From Proteus faecis (GTDB lineage: Bacteria; Pseudomonadota; Gammaproteobacteria; Enterobacterales; Enterobacteriaceae), in NCBI RefSeq assembly GCF_003144395.1, contig NZ_PENZ01000034.1, positions 124,001 to 188,000 on the forward strand: DNA of 64,000 nt. Direction: 5' to 3'. The notes beneath the pieces are model-generated. The model saw only the letters and a list, made by a program, of their open reading frames with translations, did no database searches and was not told the DNA's origin. Shown here piece by piece: positions 1 through 8,848 of the stretch. Position numbers and translations under genes: made by a program. The stretch's first letter is position 1. Every line of letters begins with the position of its first letter.

Positions 1-1
1 G

Positions 2-373
2 TTAAGTCAATTGGTATCTGAGCCAATAGCTGTTCGTGATGATGCCGAAAAATGGTATCTTTTCGGGCATTGTACAGAAGTGACGGCGCTACCACAAAGT
101 ATGAAACAGTGGCAGGCTATTTTCCAACGTTATGGGCAGCAACTCGAATTTGTGAGCACTGGATGTTGTGGAATGGCAGGTACTTATGGACATGAACTAA
201 ATAATTACGAAAACTCGTTGGGAATTTATCAACTCTCATGGGGTAATGCATTAAAAACATTACCAACAATGCGTTGTTTAAGTACTGGTTATTCTTGTCG
301 TAGTCAGGTGAAACGTATTGATAATATTGAGTTAAAACACCCACTACAGGCACTTTTGGAGATTATGCCATGA
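2..373 (+). CDS. ydiJ: C-terminal end of YdiJ-type FAD-linked oxidase/(4Fe-4S) protein (5' truncated by window edge)
   Basis: The reading frame is open from base 2 to the TGA at 371-373, so this is the tail of a gene that begins before the window. The roughly 120 visible residues include a conserved-looking Cys-Cys segment (STGCCGMAGTYGHE) and a later Cys (GYSCRSQ), as expected for the C-terminal Cys-rich redox module of YdiJ, a large FAD-linked oxidase/dehydrogenase of about 1000 residues in E. coli. The identity rests mainly on that motif and on context: in E. coli ydiJ lies directly upstream of ydiI (menI), and here the stop overlaps the menI start by four bases (ATGA), so the two are translationally coupled. 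The substrate cannot be deduced from this fragment. Confidence 0.75.
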   Translation, partial: LSQLVSEPIAVRDDAEKWYLFGHCTEVTALPQSMKQWQAIFQRYGQQLEFVSTGCCGMAGTYGHELNNYENSLGIYQLSWGNALKTLPTMRCLSTGYSCRSQVKRIDNIELKHPLQALLEIMP

Positions 374-783
374 TATGGAAACGTGAAACGACAATTGAGC
401 ATCTTAATCATATCGGACAAAATAATATGATGAGCCATTTGGGCATTGAATTAACATGTCTTGGAGATGATTATCTTGAAGGAACAATGCCTGTTGACCA
501 TCGTACTAAGCAGCCTTTAGGACTTTTACATGGTGGTGCTTCTGTTGTTTTAGCTGAAACATTAGGTTCTGTTGCGGGTTATCTTTGTACTGAAGGTGAA
601 CAAAAGATTGTTGGGCTAGAAATCAATGCGAATCATATTCGTTCAGCGAGAGAAGGTAAGGTAAGAGGTGTATGCAAACCTATTCATTTAGGACGTTCAC
701 ACCAAGTCTGGTCAATAGAAATATTTGATGATGAAGGTCGTCAAGTGTGTATTTCCAGATTAACAACATCTGTTATTTCTTAA
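370..783 (+). CDS. menI: 1,4-dihydroxy-2-naphthoyl-CoA hydrolase, hotdog-fold thioesterase
   Basis: The 137-residue product has the size and pattern of the YdiI/MenI hotdog thioesterases: N-terminal helix, the HGGASVVLAETLGSVAG segment that carries the central helix and catalytic acid, and a C-terminal strand with TTSV. MenI releases 1,4-dihydroxy-2-naphthoate from its CoA ester in menaquinone biosynthesis; the family also accepts other aryl- and acyl-CoAs. The gene overlaps ydiJ by four bases and is followed by a hairpin terminator, so ydiJ-menI probably form one transcript. The assignment to menI rather than a generic thioesterase rests on gene order and the family pattern. Confidence 0.88.
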   Translation: MIWKRETTIEHLNHIGQNNMMSHLGIELTCLGDDYLEGTMPVDHRTKQPLGLLHGGASVVLAETLGSVAGYLCTEGEQKIVGLEINANHIRSAREGKVRGVCKPIHLGRSHQVWSIEIFDDEGRQVCISRLTTSVIS

Positions 784-799
784 GGAATAAAAGACATAT

Positions 800-834
800 G
801 CACAAAGTGAAATACTCGCTTTGTGCGTTTTTTT
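800..834 (+). terminator. Rho-independent terminator of ydiJ-menI
   Basis: An 8-bp inverted repeat (GCACAAAG at 800-807 with CTTTGTGC at 819-826) is followed by G and seven T. It lies 17 bases after the menI stop. Confidence 0.85.
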
Positions 835-908
835 ACATTTATAGATAATATCAAAAAGAATAAAAATAGAGAGAGAAAATAAAATTATTTCTTTATTTAG
901 ATTTTATT

Positions 909-927
909 TTTAATGATAATCATTATC
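909..927 (+). promoter_or_regulatory. Fur box upstream of lipoprotein gene
   Basis: The 19 bases match the classical Fur box GATAATGATAATCATTATC at 17 of 19 positions; the last 13 match perfectly. It ends 28 bases before the ATG at 956, a position suited to iron-dependent repression of that gene. The match was counted by eye; binding is inferred. Confidence 0.75.
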
Positions 928-955
928 TTCATAATAAAAGATAAGACGATCAATA

Positions 956-1576
956 ATGTTAACTATTTCTAAATTCAACACCACAGTATTATTAATTGCA
1001 GGTTTATTAATCAGTGGATGTGATAATAATTCTACCTCTAAAACGAGTAACGATATAAGTAATATTCCAGTACAAACTGTTTCTGGCTTTAATATAGCTT
1101 ATCCCACTTCATTTACAATGAGCAGAGAAGATACTGAAAATTATTTTAAATCATTACCAGATAATGTTCAGGATGTCACAACAGAAATGATGGTTTATAA
1201 ATCAGAACCTATTTGTGATTTGGCAGAGGTTCGTTTGGTTTATTTTAAAATGAACGATGCAATGAGTTACGATGTGGATGCAGGAGCACAAGGCATCGTT
1301 GATAATATTGCGATAATAGATGGCATGAATGAAATATCCACATCAATAAAAACATTGACTATCCCAAGCGTGGAAAGTCGACATGTCTTTTTTGAAGGAA
1401 AATATGCAAAAGAAAATGTGAGTTATGAAGGGGTTTTAGCAGCTGATATTAAAACGAATCGAGTATGGCAACTGCAATTGATTAGTAACTTCAATAGCCA
1501 ATCAAACAAGCAAAAAAATAGTCAATCCCTTGAATGTACAAATAAATATATCCAAACCATCACTATTAGTAAATAA
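956..1576 (+). CDS. Putative Fur-regulated lipoprotein of unknown function
   Basis: I do not recognise this 206-residue protein. It starts with a typical lipoprotein signal: a hydrophobic core (TVLLIAGLL) ending in the lipobox LISGC with the lipidated Cys at residue 22, then a polar Ser/Asn/Thr linker. The rest is a soluble domain of about 170 residues with two later cysteines (in EPICDLA and LECTNK) that might pair. Asp at position +2 after the Cys would predict inner-membrane retention by the E. coli Lol rule. A near-perfect Fur box lies just upstream, so it is probably induced by iron limitation. It stands alone between menI and suf, where E. coli has no equivalent gene that I recall. Confidence 0.7.
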   Translation: MLTISKFNTTVLLIAGLLISGCDNNSTSKTSNDISNIPVQTVSGFNIAYPTSFTMSREDTENYFKSLPDNVQDVTTEMMVYKSEPICDLAEVRLVYFKMNDAMSYDVDAGAQGIVDNIAIIDGMNEISTSIKTLTIPSVESRHVFFEGKYAKENVSYEGVLAADIKTNRVWQLQLISNFNSQSNKQKNSQSLECTNKYIQTITISK

Positions 1577-1981
1577 GTTCGAAGAGCACACAATCCAATA
1601 AGAGGTCACCACATAAGTGGTGCTATCTTGTCCCTTATTATAAGCATAGAAATAAATGTAAATGGAGCTAGTAAGCTGTATGTAAAAATACATTTTTATG
1701 CTTTTTTCTCTAAATTTCAGTGATAACATATAAAGTGCATTTATATTGCAACTTATATGCGTATTGTGCGAAATATAAGAAAAATTAAAAGTTTTATTTT
1801 TTGTAATCGACAAACATAAAAGTGTTATATTACATAATGTTAACATTATTTATTAACATAAAAACTGCAAAAATAGAACAAAAAATACACATATATAGAA
1901 TATCCTTTCAAAAGACATGGTTGAAGTGATAAGGGTTATCATTACCATTAGTGTCAGGAAAGATATCAATCTCCTTTCGAA
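1577..1981. other. Intergenic region, suf promoter region
   Basis: About 400 AT-rich bases between the lipoprotein gene and sufA. They hold a small CACCAC/GTGGTG hairpin near 1610-1625 without a T-tract, AT-rich direct and inverted motifs around 1830-1865, and a Fur-like box at 1928-1946. The E. coli suf promoter also binds IHF, OxyR and IscR; I could not place those sites with confidence. Confidence 0.5.
1928..1946 (+). promoter_or_regulatory. Fur-like box in the suf promoter
   Basis: GATAAGGGTTATCATTACC matches the 19-bp Fur consensus at 15 of 19 positions, 47 bases before the preferred sufA start. Fur repression of suf is established in E. coli, which supports the call; occupancy here is inferred. 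Confidence 0.6.
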
Positions 1982-1993
1982 ATGAGGTCAGAA

Positions 1994-2362
1994 ATGACAA
2001 ACAACGTTGAAACTTTTTCTCTTAATGACACAGCTTGGCAAGGCATTGTATTAACGGATAGTGCGGCAAAGCATATTTGCCATTTAATTGAGAAAAATCC
2101 TGAAAAACAAGGGCTTTCCTTAAGTATTAAACCCTCTGGTTGTACGGGGTATGGTTATGTTATTGAACTCGCTACTGCCCCAAATGACGATGATCTTGTT
2201 TATGAACATAATGGAGCAAAACTTTTTGTTTCATTAAAAGCAATGCCATTTATCGATGGGTTGGTTGTTGATTATGTTCGTGAAGGACTTAATCAAATGT
2301 TTAAATTTAATAATCCTAAAGCTCAAAACGTCTGCGGATGTGGTGAGAGCTTCGGGGTATAA
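1994..2362 (+). CDS. sufA: A-type iron-sulfur carrier protein SufA
   Basis: First gene of the suf operon. The 122-residue product has the A-type carrier fold and its three conserved cysteines at positions 50, 114 and 116 (PSGCTG and NVCGCGESF), the same numbering as E. coli SufA. It accepts Fe-S clusters from the SufBCD scaffold and passes them to apo-proteins in the cytosol. The frame is open four codons further upstream (ATG at 1982), but the ATG at 1994 has a GAGG Shine-Dalgarno five bases ahead and gives the length usual for SufA, so I prefer it. sufB begins 17 bases downstream. Confidence 0.95.
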   Translation: MTNNVETFSLNDTAWQGIVLTDSAAKHICHLIEKNPEKQGLSLSIKPSGCTGYGYVIELATAPNDDDLVYEHNGAKLFVSLKAMPFIDGLVVDYVREGLNQMFKFNNPKAQNVCGCGESFGV

Positions 2363-2379
2363 CATAGTGAAGTTAGATT

Positions 2380-3882
2380 ATGTCTCAGAGCAATGTTGAA
2401 ATTGGTGATGAAGTTCAGGGATGGTTAAGCGATCATCACTATAAAGAAGGTTTTTATACTGATATCTCAACCGATACCTTAGAAAAAGGATTAAATGAAG
2501 CGGTTGTCCGTGCAATATCGGCAAAAAGAAATGAACCAGAGTGGATGCTGGAATTTCGTTTAGATGCTTATCGCCATTGGTTAGAAATGGAAGAGCCTCA
2601 TTGGTTAAAAGCAGATTATCCATCACTTAATTATCAAGATTATAGCTATTATTCAGCGCCATCTTGCAGTTCATGTTGTGCCAATGGTAGTTGCGCTGGT
2701 GGCACAAATGAGGCGGTAGTGAGTGATAAACAAGCCTCGCAAGATTATTTAACCCAAGAAGTTGAAGATGCCTTTAACCAACTTGGTGTGCCTGTAAGAG
2801 AAGGGCAAGCCGTTGCTGTTGATGCCATTTTTGACTCGGTTTCTGTTTCTACAACATATCGCGAAGAGCTCGCTGAACATGGCATTATTTTTTGTTCATT
2901 TAGCGAAGCTATTCAAGAATATCCTGATTTAGTGCGCCAATATTTAGGCACCGTTGTATCAAGCCATGATAACTACTTTGCTGCACTAAACGCTGCGGTC
3001 GCATCTGATGGTACTTTTGTCTATATTCCCAAAGGGGTTCGTTGCCCAATGGAATTATCGACTTATTTTCGTATTAATGCGGCTCAAACAGGTCAATTTG
3101 AACGAACTATTCTGGTTGCAGATGAAGGCAGTTATGTCAGTTATATTGAAGGCTGTTCAGCACCTGTTCGTGATAGTTATCAGCTTCATGCTGCTGTGGT
3201 TGAAGTCATTATCCATAAAGATGCCGAAGTAAAATACTCGACTGTACAGAACTGGTTCTCTGGTGGCGATAGTGAAGGCGGTATTCTTAATTTTGTGACT
3301 AAACGGGCTATCTGCGAAGGCGAAAATGCCAAAATGTCATGGACACAATCAGAAACAGGTTCTGCGATCACCTGGAAATATCCAAGTGTGATTTTAAAAG
3401 GAGATAATTCGACTGCTGAATTTTTCTCGGTTGCTTTAACGAATGGCAACCAACAAGCAGATACAGGTACTAAGATGATCCATATCGGCAAAAATACCAA
3501 ATCAACCATTATCTCTAAAGGTATTTCTGCGGGTAAAAGTCAAAACAGTTATCGTGGACTCGTAAAAGTACTCCCTGGTGCGCAAAATGCTCGTAACTTT
3601 ACCCAATGTGATTCCATGTTAATTGGTACGCAGTGTGGTGCGCATACTTTCCCTTACGTTGAGGTAATGAATAACTCAGCGCAGCTTGAACACGAAGCGA
3701 CAACGTCACGTATTGGTGAGGACCAATTGTTCTATTGTCGTCAACGTGGGTTAAGTGAAGATGATGCAATCTCAATGATTGTAAACGGATTTTGTAAAGA
3801 TGTGTTCTCAGAATTACCGCTGGAATTTGCTGTGGAAGCACAAAAATTATTAGCAATCAGCTTAGAGCATAGCGTCGGTTAA
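2380..3882 (+). CDS. sufB: Fe-S cluster scaffold protein SufB
   Basis: Product of 500 residues, very close in sequence and length to E. coli SufB (495). SufB forms the SufBC2D complex in which the cluster is assembled under iron starvation or oxidative stress. The beta-helix core is well preserved, including [29 protein letters not shown] and [19 protein letters not shown]. The small difference in length appears to lie in the Cys-rich loop near residues 95-115 ([10 protein letters not shown]), a variable part of enterobacterial SufB. It is followed 47 bases later by sufC. Confidence 0.97.
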   Translation: MSQSNVEIGDEVQGWLSDHHYKEGFYTDISTDTLEKGLNEAVVRAISAKRNEPEWMLEFRLDAYRHWLEMEEPHWLKADYPSLNYQDYSYYSAPSCSSCCANGSCAGGTNEAVVSDKQASQDYLTQEVEDAFNQLGVPVREGQAVAVDAIFDSVSVSTTYREELAEHGIIFCSFSEAIQEYPDLVRQYLGTVVSSHDNYFAALNAAVASDGTFVYIPKGVRCPMELSTYFRINAAQTGQFERTILVADEGSYVSYIEGCSAPVRDSYQLHAAVVEVIIHKDAEVKYSTVQNWFSGGDSEGGILNFVTKRAICEGENAKMSWTQSETGSAITWKYPSVILKGDNSTAEFFSVALTNGNQQADTGTKMIHIGKNTKSTIISKGISAGKSQNSYRGLVKVLPGAQNARNFTQCDSMLIGTQCGAHTFPYVEVMNNSAQLEHEATTSRIGEDQLFYCRQRGLSEDDAISMIVNGFCKDVFSELPLEFAVEAQKLLAISLEHSVG

Positions 3883-3929
3883 CGATTATTAACCAAATTC
3901 TGAGTATAAAAATACCGAAGGCATATATT

Positions 3930-4676
3930 ATGTTAGAGATTAAAGATTTACATGTCAGTGTTGAAGGCAATGAGATCCTTAAAGGATTAGATTTGCAAGT
4001 TCGTGCAGGTGAAGTTCACGCAATTATGGGGCCAAATGGTTCGGGTAAAAGTACCTTATCGGCAACACTTGCTGGTCGTGATGAATATGAAGTTGATGAA
4101 GGTTCAATCACCTTTAAAAATAAAGATTTATTAGAATTAGAACCGGAAGAACGCGCAGGTGAAGGTATTTTTATGGCGTTTCAATATCCTGTTGAAATAC
4201 CCGGTGTCAGCAATCAATTTTTCTTACAATCTTCAGTGAATGCGGTGAGAGAATATCGTGGTCAAGCGCCACTAGATCGCTTTGATTTTGAAGATTTTAT
4301 TGAAGATAAAATCAAATTATTGGATATGCCACAAGATTTATTAACACGTTCAGTTAATGTGGGATTTTCTGGTGGTGAGAAAAAACGTAACGATATTTTG
4401 CAAATGGCTGCATTAGAGCCTGAATTATGTATTTTAGATGAAACGGATTCAGGCCTTGATATCGATGCATTAAAAATCGTTTCTAATGGTGTTAACAGTT
4501 TGCGTGATGGCAAACGTGCTTTTATTGTTGTAACACACTACCAACGTATTCTTGATTATATTAAACCTGATTTTGTACATGTGCTTTATCAGGGAAAAAT
4601 CATTAAATCAGGTGATTTTTCATTGGCGCAAAAATTGGAGGAACAAGGTTATGGCTGGCTTATTGACCCTCAATGA
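3930..4676 (+). CDS. sufC: Fe-S assembly ATPase SufC
   Basis: ABC-type ATPase of 248 residues without membrane segments, as usual for SufC. Visible motifs are Walker A GPNGSGKST (about residues 34-42), the signature region FSGGEKKRND, Walker B CILDETDSGLD and the switch His in VVTHYQR. It powers conformational change in the SufBC2D scaffold. The last 26 bases overlap the start of sufD in another frame, pointing to translational coupling in the operon. Confidence 0.97.
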   Translation: MLEIKDLHVSVEGNEILKGLDLQVRAGEVHAIMGPNGSGKSTLSATLAGRDEYEVDEGSITFKNKDLLELEPEERAGEGIFMAFQYPVEIPGVSNQFFLQSSVNAVREYRGQAPLDRFDFEDFIEDKIKLLDMPQDLLTRSVNVGFSGGEKKRNDILQMAALEPELCILDETDSGLDIDALKIVSNGVNSLRDGKRAFIVVTHYQRILDYIKPDFVHVLYQGKIIKSGDFSLAQKLEEQGYGWLIDPQ

Positions 4677-5958
4677 AAAGCGTGAAAAACAGCGCCAAGT
4701 TGAACTGCGTAATCAACAAGCACTAAAGATGTTTTCAGCGTTATATCATCAACGTAAAGGTGACGATAATCTCAATGCTCGTAATCATTGGTTGCAAGTC
4801 GAGAAAGTCGGTTTCCCTGTTTTCCGCCATGAAGATTGGCATTATACGCCATTAGAAGAGACGTTAAGCCAGCACTATCAACAGTTGCCACCTTTTGATG
4901 TGCAAAGTTTAATGGCCAAACACGCATTATCTTTTGATTGCTACCGTATTGTTATGGTGAATGGCACATTTTCACCGATAGAAAGCAGCAAAGACTTTGG
5001 CCCTTATCAAGTCACTTTACTTGATAACCAAAGTGAATTACCCAAAGCAGTAAATGGTGAAATTTTCTTGCATTTAGTGGAAAGTTTAGCGCCACATCCT
5101 TTGCTTATTACCCTGAAATCAGGTGTTATTGCGGATAAACCACTTTATATCCTCAATATTACTCAAGGGGAGCAAGGCACAGAGGTAAATAGTGCAAATT
5201 ATCGTTTTCACCTTGATGTTGGTGCGAATACTCAGATGCAAGTGGTAGAGCACTATATTAGCAGTAACAACGAAAATCGTCATTTTACAGGGGCAAGATT
5301 AACCGCAACGATTGGTGATAATGCCTCGTTTAACCATATCAAATTAAGTTTTGAGAATAGCGTAAGTCAGCATTTTGCTCATAACGATCTGATGATAGGT
5401 CGTGATGCTAGAGTCAATAGTTATGCATTTTTATTAGGCGCTAAACTTAGTCGTCATCACACGAGCTCGGCACTAAAAGGTGAAAATACAGCGCTTTCGA
5501 TGAATAGCGTTGTATTACCTAAAGCAGGCGAAATAGCGGATACCCGTACATGGTTGGTTCATGGTGAAAAAAATTGCCAGAGTCGTCAACTGCATAAAAG
5601 TATTGCGATGGATGCAGGGAAAGCCGTATTTAACGGGATGATCACCGTGACACCTCAGGCATTAAAAACAGATGGTCAAATGACTAATAACAATCTGTTG
5701 CTGGGTGAAAAAGCGCAAATCGATACTAAACCACAGCTTGAGATCTATGCTGATGATGTGAAATGTAGTCATGGTGCCACTGTAGGGCGAATTGATGATG
5801 AACAACTATTTTATTTGCGTTCACGCGGTATTGCTTTAAATGACGCCCGTAAAATGATCATCCATGCATTTGCGGCTGAATTAACTGAATCGCTAGAAAA
5901 TAGTGTGATCAAGGCGCAGGTATTAGACAGAATTAATCAGCGCTTATTAGAGGTATAA
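4651..5958 (+). CDS. sufD: Fe-S cluster assembly protein SufD
   Basis: SufD pairs with SufB through its beta-helix core and C-terminal helices and is needed for iron acquisition by the scaffold. The frame is open back to 4552, but the ATG at 4651 opens MAGLLTLNEK, resembling the MAGL start of E. coli SufD, and has GGAGG upstream; this gives 435 residues, close to the family length of about 423. The C-terminal half (LKTDGQMTNNNLLLGEKAQI, KCSHGATVGRIDDEQLFYL) is well conserved. The start lies inside the end of sufC. Confidence 0.95.
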   Translation: MAGLLTLNEKREKQRQVELRNQQALKMFSALYHQRKGDDNLNARNHWLQVEKVGFPVFRHEDWHYTPLEETLSQHYQQLPPFDVQSLMAKHALSFDCYRIVMVNGTFSPIESSKDFGPYQVTLLDNQSELPKAVNGEIFLHLVESLAPHPLLITLKSGVIADKPLYILNITQGEQGTEVNSANYRFHLDVGANTQMQVVEHYISSNNENRHFTGARLTATIGDNASFNHIKLSFENSVSQHFAHNDLMIGRDARVNSYAFLLGAKLSRHHTSSALKGENTALSMNSVVLPKAGEIADTRTWLVHGEKNCQSRQLHKSIAMDAGKAVFNGMITVTPQALKTDGQMTNNNLLLGEKAQIDTKPQLEIYADDVKCSHGATVGRIDDEQLFYLRSRGIALNDARKMIIHAFAAELTESLENSVIKAQVLDRINQRLLEV

Positions 5959-5969
5959 AATAAGGCATT

Positions 5970-7208
5970 ATGACGCATTCCATTGAAAAAGCGCGAGATG
6001 ATTTTCCAATTCTTTTACAACAAGTAAAAGGAAAACCATTGATTTATCTCGATAGTGCCGCAAGTGCTCAGAAACCGGCTTGCGTCATTGAACATGAAAA
6101 GCAATTTGCCTTAACACAGTATGCCGCGGTTCACCGCGGCATTCATACGTTAAGTGCAAATGCGACAACATTAGTTGAAAATGTCCGTAAAAAAGCCAGT
6201 CATTTTTTAGGAGCCCATAGCGAAGAAGAGATTATTTTTGTTAAGGGAACAACGGAAGGGATCAACTTACTCGCAAATGTTTATAGCCAACGATTTTTAA
6301 ATGATGGTGACAATATCATCATTACGGAAATGGAACATCACGCAAATATTGTTCCTTGGTATATGTTGGCAAAACAGTATGGCTTTAATGTTCGTGTATT
6401 ACCGCTATTACAAGATGGTACACTCGATTTAGCTCAATTACCTCGCTTAATCGACAAAAGAACCAAATTACTCAGCCTTACACATCAATCAAATGTATTG
6501 GGCACAGTGAATCCTATCGTTCAAATTATTCGTGATGCTCGCCAATATGCTATTGAGCAAGGAGGGGAGTTACATATATTGGTTGATGGTGCTCAAAGTG
6601 TAATGCATCAGACAATTAATGTTTCACAACTTGATTGTGACTTTTTTGTTTGTAGCGGCCATAAACTTTATGGACCTACTGGTATTGGCTTGTTGTATGG
6701 TAAAAAAGAGATACTGGATGAATTACCGCCTTGGGAAGGCGGTGGCGCGATGATAAAGCATGTTCACATTAATGGTGATATTACCTATGTTGATGCACCT
6801 TGGCGCTTTGAGGCAGGAACACCGAATATAGTGGGAATGATTGGTTTAGGTGCTGCATTAGATTATCTTTCACAATTAGGCATGAATAATATTGCTGAGT
6901 ATGAAAATCATATAATGAAGTATGCCCAAGAACAGTTGCAAAAAGTAAAATCTTTAACACTTTATGGCAATGATTCTCGACAAGGTGTGATAGCGTTTAA
7001 TTTAGGTAAACATCACGCTTATGATGTTGGCGCATTTCTTGATAATTATGGTATTGCTATTCGTACAGGGCATCATTGTGCGATGCCAATTATGGATTAT
7101 TACCAAGTTCCTGCAATGTGTCGTGCATCTCTTGGCTTATATACCAATAAAAGTGATATCGATGCATTGGTTAATGCGCTATTACGTGTTGAAATGTTAT
7201 TAGGTTAA
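5970..7208 (+). CDS. sufS: Cysteine desulfurase SufS
   Basis: PLP-dependent type II cysteine desulfurase of 412 residues. It takes sulfur from L-cysteine as a persulfide and hands it to SufE; the family can also act as selenocysteine lyase. The PLP lysine is K232 in [10 protein letters not shown] and the active-site cysteine is C370 in RTGHHCAMP, each six residues later than in E. coli SufS (K226, C364). The gene starts 11 bases after sufD and is followed by sufE after 22 bases. Confidence 0.97.
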   Translation: MTHSIEKARDDFPILLQQVKGKPLIYLDSAASAQKPACVIEHEKQFALTQYAAVHRGIHTLSANATTLVENVRKKASHFLGAHSEEEIIFVKGTTEGINLLANVYSQRFLNDGDNIIITEMEHHANIVPWYMLAKQYGFNVRVLPLLQDGTLDLAQLPRLIDKRTKLLSLTHQSNVLGTVNPIVQIIRDARQYAIEQGGELHILVDGAQSVMHQTINVSQLDCDFFVCSGHKLYGPTGIGLLYGKKEILDELPPWEGGGAMIKHVHINGDITYVDAPWRFEAGTPNIVGMIGLGAALDYLSQLGMNNIAEYENHIMKYAQEQLQKVKSLTLYGNDSRQGVIAFNLGKHHAYDVGAFLDNYGIAIRTGHHCAMPIMDYYQVPAMCRASLGLYTNKSDIDALVNALLRVEMLLG

Positions 7209-7230
7209 TGATTAAAAAAAGAGGTTATTC

Positions 7231-7659
7231 ATGGCAGTTGCTAATTTGCCAGATGAAGCAAAACTATTACGCAATTTTTCTCGTTGCCAAGATTGGGAAC
7301 AGCGTTATCTTTATATGATGGAATTAGGTGAGCGTCTTCCGTCGCTAACAGATGAACAGCGCATTTCAGCTAACTTTATTGAAGGTTGCCAAAGCCAAGT
7401 ATGGATTGCGGTTTCTCTTGATGAGAATAAACAATTGGTACTGGCTGGCGATAGTGATGCAGGTATTGTGAAAGGGCTTGTTGCTTTAGTCATTATCTTA
7501 TTTCAAGGTAAAACAATTGAGCAAGCTTTAGCGACGGATGTAAAACATTATTTTTCATCATTAGCATTAGAAAGCCACTTAACACCTTCTCGTACGCAGG
7601 GGTTACATGCGATGGTTACGACGCTCATTAAGCGCTTTTCAGAATACGCTGTAGCATAA
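7231..7659 (+). CDS. sufE: Sulfur acceptor protein SufE
   Basis: The 142-residue product carries the SufE motif NFIEGCQSQVW with the persulfide-accepting cysteine at residue 53 (C51 in E. coli). It stimulates SufS and delivers sulfur to SufB. It is the last gene of the operon; a large inverted repeat starts 27 bases beyond its stop. The Shine-Dalgarno AAAGAGG precedes the ATG. Confidence 0.96.
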   Translation: MAVANLPDEAKLLRNFSRCQDWEQRYLYMMELGERLPSLTDEQRISANFIEGCQSQVWIAVSLDENKQLVLAGDSDAGIVKGLVALVIILFQGKTIEQALATDVKHYFSSLALESHLTPSRTQGLHAMVTTLIKRFSEYAVA

Positions 7660-7686
7660 ATGTTACCTGATCCCGCATTAATGTTC

Positions 7687-7748
7687 TAAACTGACTTATT
7701 ATATGAAAGCATAACAATGATAATGTTATCATCATAATAGTCAGTTTA
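7687..7748 (+). terminator. Large nested inverted repeat after sufE (possible terminator or operator)
   Basis: The outer arms TAAACTGAC-T-TATTAT (7687-7702) and ATAATAGTCAGTTTA (7734-7748) pair over 15 bp with one bulged T. Inside lies a second perfect repeat ATGATAA (7717-7723) / TTATCAT (7726-7732). A T-rich run (TTTATTTTATTTC) follows the outer stem, so it may terminate the suf transcript. The ldtE start lies 28 bases downstream, so it could also act on ldtE. The inner repeat resembles Fur half-sites but lacks the usual 1-bp spacing. Confidence 0.55.
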
Positions 7749-7775
7749 TTTTATTTCTAACACACGGGATAAACG

Positions 7776-8693
7776 ATGAAAAAATGGTTAACTCTTTTGG
7801 GGGTATCGCTGTTAGGGATGAGTAGTCACTTATCTTATGCGACAGAATATCTACTACCTGCTGATGACCAGCGTATTATTGGTGAAAATTTTTCATATAT
7901 AGTTCCCGATGATAAACGCTCACTAGAAGCTATTGCGTCCGAATACCAAGTGGGATTGCTCAATATGATGGAAGCCAATCCTGGTATTGATCCTCTTTTA
8001 CCTGATGCGGGTAAAACATTAACTATTCCATTACAGATGATTTTGCCTGACACAGTACGAAAAGGTATTGTAATCAATCTTGCAGAATTACGCCTTTATT
8101 ATTACCCCAAAGAAGGGGGTACAGTTGATGTTTACCCTATTGGTATTGGTCAATTAGGGCGAGAAACACCTGAAATGGTGACATCTATATCTCAATTAAT
8201 TAAAGATCCAACTTGGACACCGACGGCGAATATTCGCAAAAACTATGCGGCTAAAGGGATCACACTACCGGCTGTTGTTCCTGCTGGTCCTGAAAATCCA
8301 ATGGGAGCATATGCCTTAAGATTGGCACATAGTCGAGGTGAATACCTTATTCATGGTACTAATGCTGATTTTGGTATTGGCTTAAGAGTGAGTTCTGGCT
8401 GTATCCGTTTAAGACCAAATGATATTGAGACATTATTTAATGTAGTGCCTAAAGGAAGTCGAGTTCAGGTTATCAATAAACCGATTAAATTTACTGAAAC
8501 TGCAGACGGTAGACAATTTATTGAAGTTCATCAACCACTATCACGCAATGAAGATGACGATCCGCAAACCATGCCTTTTACATTTACGAAGCAATTTAAT
8601 GCTTGGTATGAAAGTGGCAAAGTCAATAAAGATAAAGTTGATGCAGAGCTTATTCGACGATCTGGCATTCCTGTAGAGGTTACAGCTTACTAG
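7776..8693 (+). CDS. ldtE: L,D-transpeptidase LdtE (YnhG family)
   Basis: Periplasmic transpeptidase of 305 residues with a signal peptide (about 1-22, cleaved near SYA), a LysM-like peptidoglycan-binding segment (about 40-87) and a YkuD catalytic domain (about 97-235). The catalytic motif HGTNADFGIGLRVSSGCIRL supplies H193 and the nucleophile C209. Family members form 3-3 crosslinks or attach Lpp to peptidoglycan; LdtE is a 3-3 crosslinking enzyme in E. coli. It sits between suf and lpp as in E. coli. The C-terminal tail of roughly 60 residues is acidic and polar. Confidence 0.92.
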   Translation: MKKWLTLLGVSLLGMSSHLSYATEYLLPADDQRIIGENFSYIVPDDKRSLEAIASEYQVGLLNMMEANPGIDPLLPDAGKTLTIPLQMILPDTVRKGIVINLAELRLYYYPKEGGTVDVYPIGIGQLGRETPEMVTSISQLIKDPTWTPTANIRKNYAAKGITLPAVVPAGPENPMGAYALRLAHSRGEYLIHGTNADFGIGLRVSSGCIRLRPNDIETLFNVVPKGSRVQVINKPIKFTETADGRQFIEVHQPLSRNEDDDPQTMPFTFTKQFNAWYESGKVNKDKVDAELIRRSGIPVEVTAY

Positions 8694-8718
8694 TCAGTTT
8701 GGATGATATGATCAAAAA

Positions 8719-8751
8719 TAAAATAGGTGCTTCAGGCACCTGTTTTGTTTT
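8719..8751 (+). terminator. Rho-independent terminator of ldtE
   Basis: Stem AGGTGC (8725-8730) / GCACCT (8736-8741) with loop TTCAG, flanked by A-rich and T-rich tracts (TGTTTTGTTTTG). Confidence 0.75.
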
Positions 8752-8804
8752 GAGTTTCACAAAAATAACAAAAGACTTCTTTATAAAATCAATAGCGTTA
8801 AAAA

Positions 8805-8843
8805 TGCCTTACTATCAAAATGTTTTCTATTAATAGTAAGGTA
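8805..8843 (+). promoter_or_regulatory. Hairpin masking the Shine-Dalgarno of the 8849 gene
   Basis: TGCCTTACTAT (8805-8815) pairs with ATAGTAAGGTA (8833-8843) over 11 positions, one a G-U wobble in RNA. The 3' arm contains AAGG, which lies 7 bases before the ATG at 8849 and is the only evident ribosome binding site. In the mRNA the site would be buried in the stem. Confidence 0.5.
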
Positions 8844-8848
8844 TTTTA

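Noticed and set aside
1502..1846. 114-codon minus-strand frame before suf
   Set aside because: Composition typical of AT-rich non-coding DNA; no ribosome binding site.
4552..4650. Upstream extension of sufD to an earlier ATA/ATG-like start
   Set aside because: It would lie fully inside sufC; the ATG at 4651 has a GGAGG site and matches known SufD starts.
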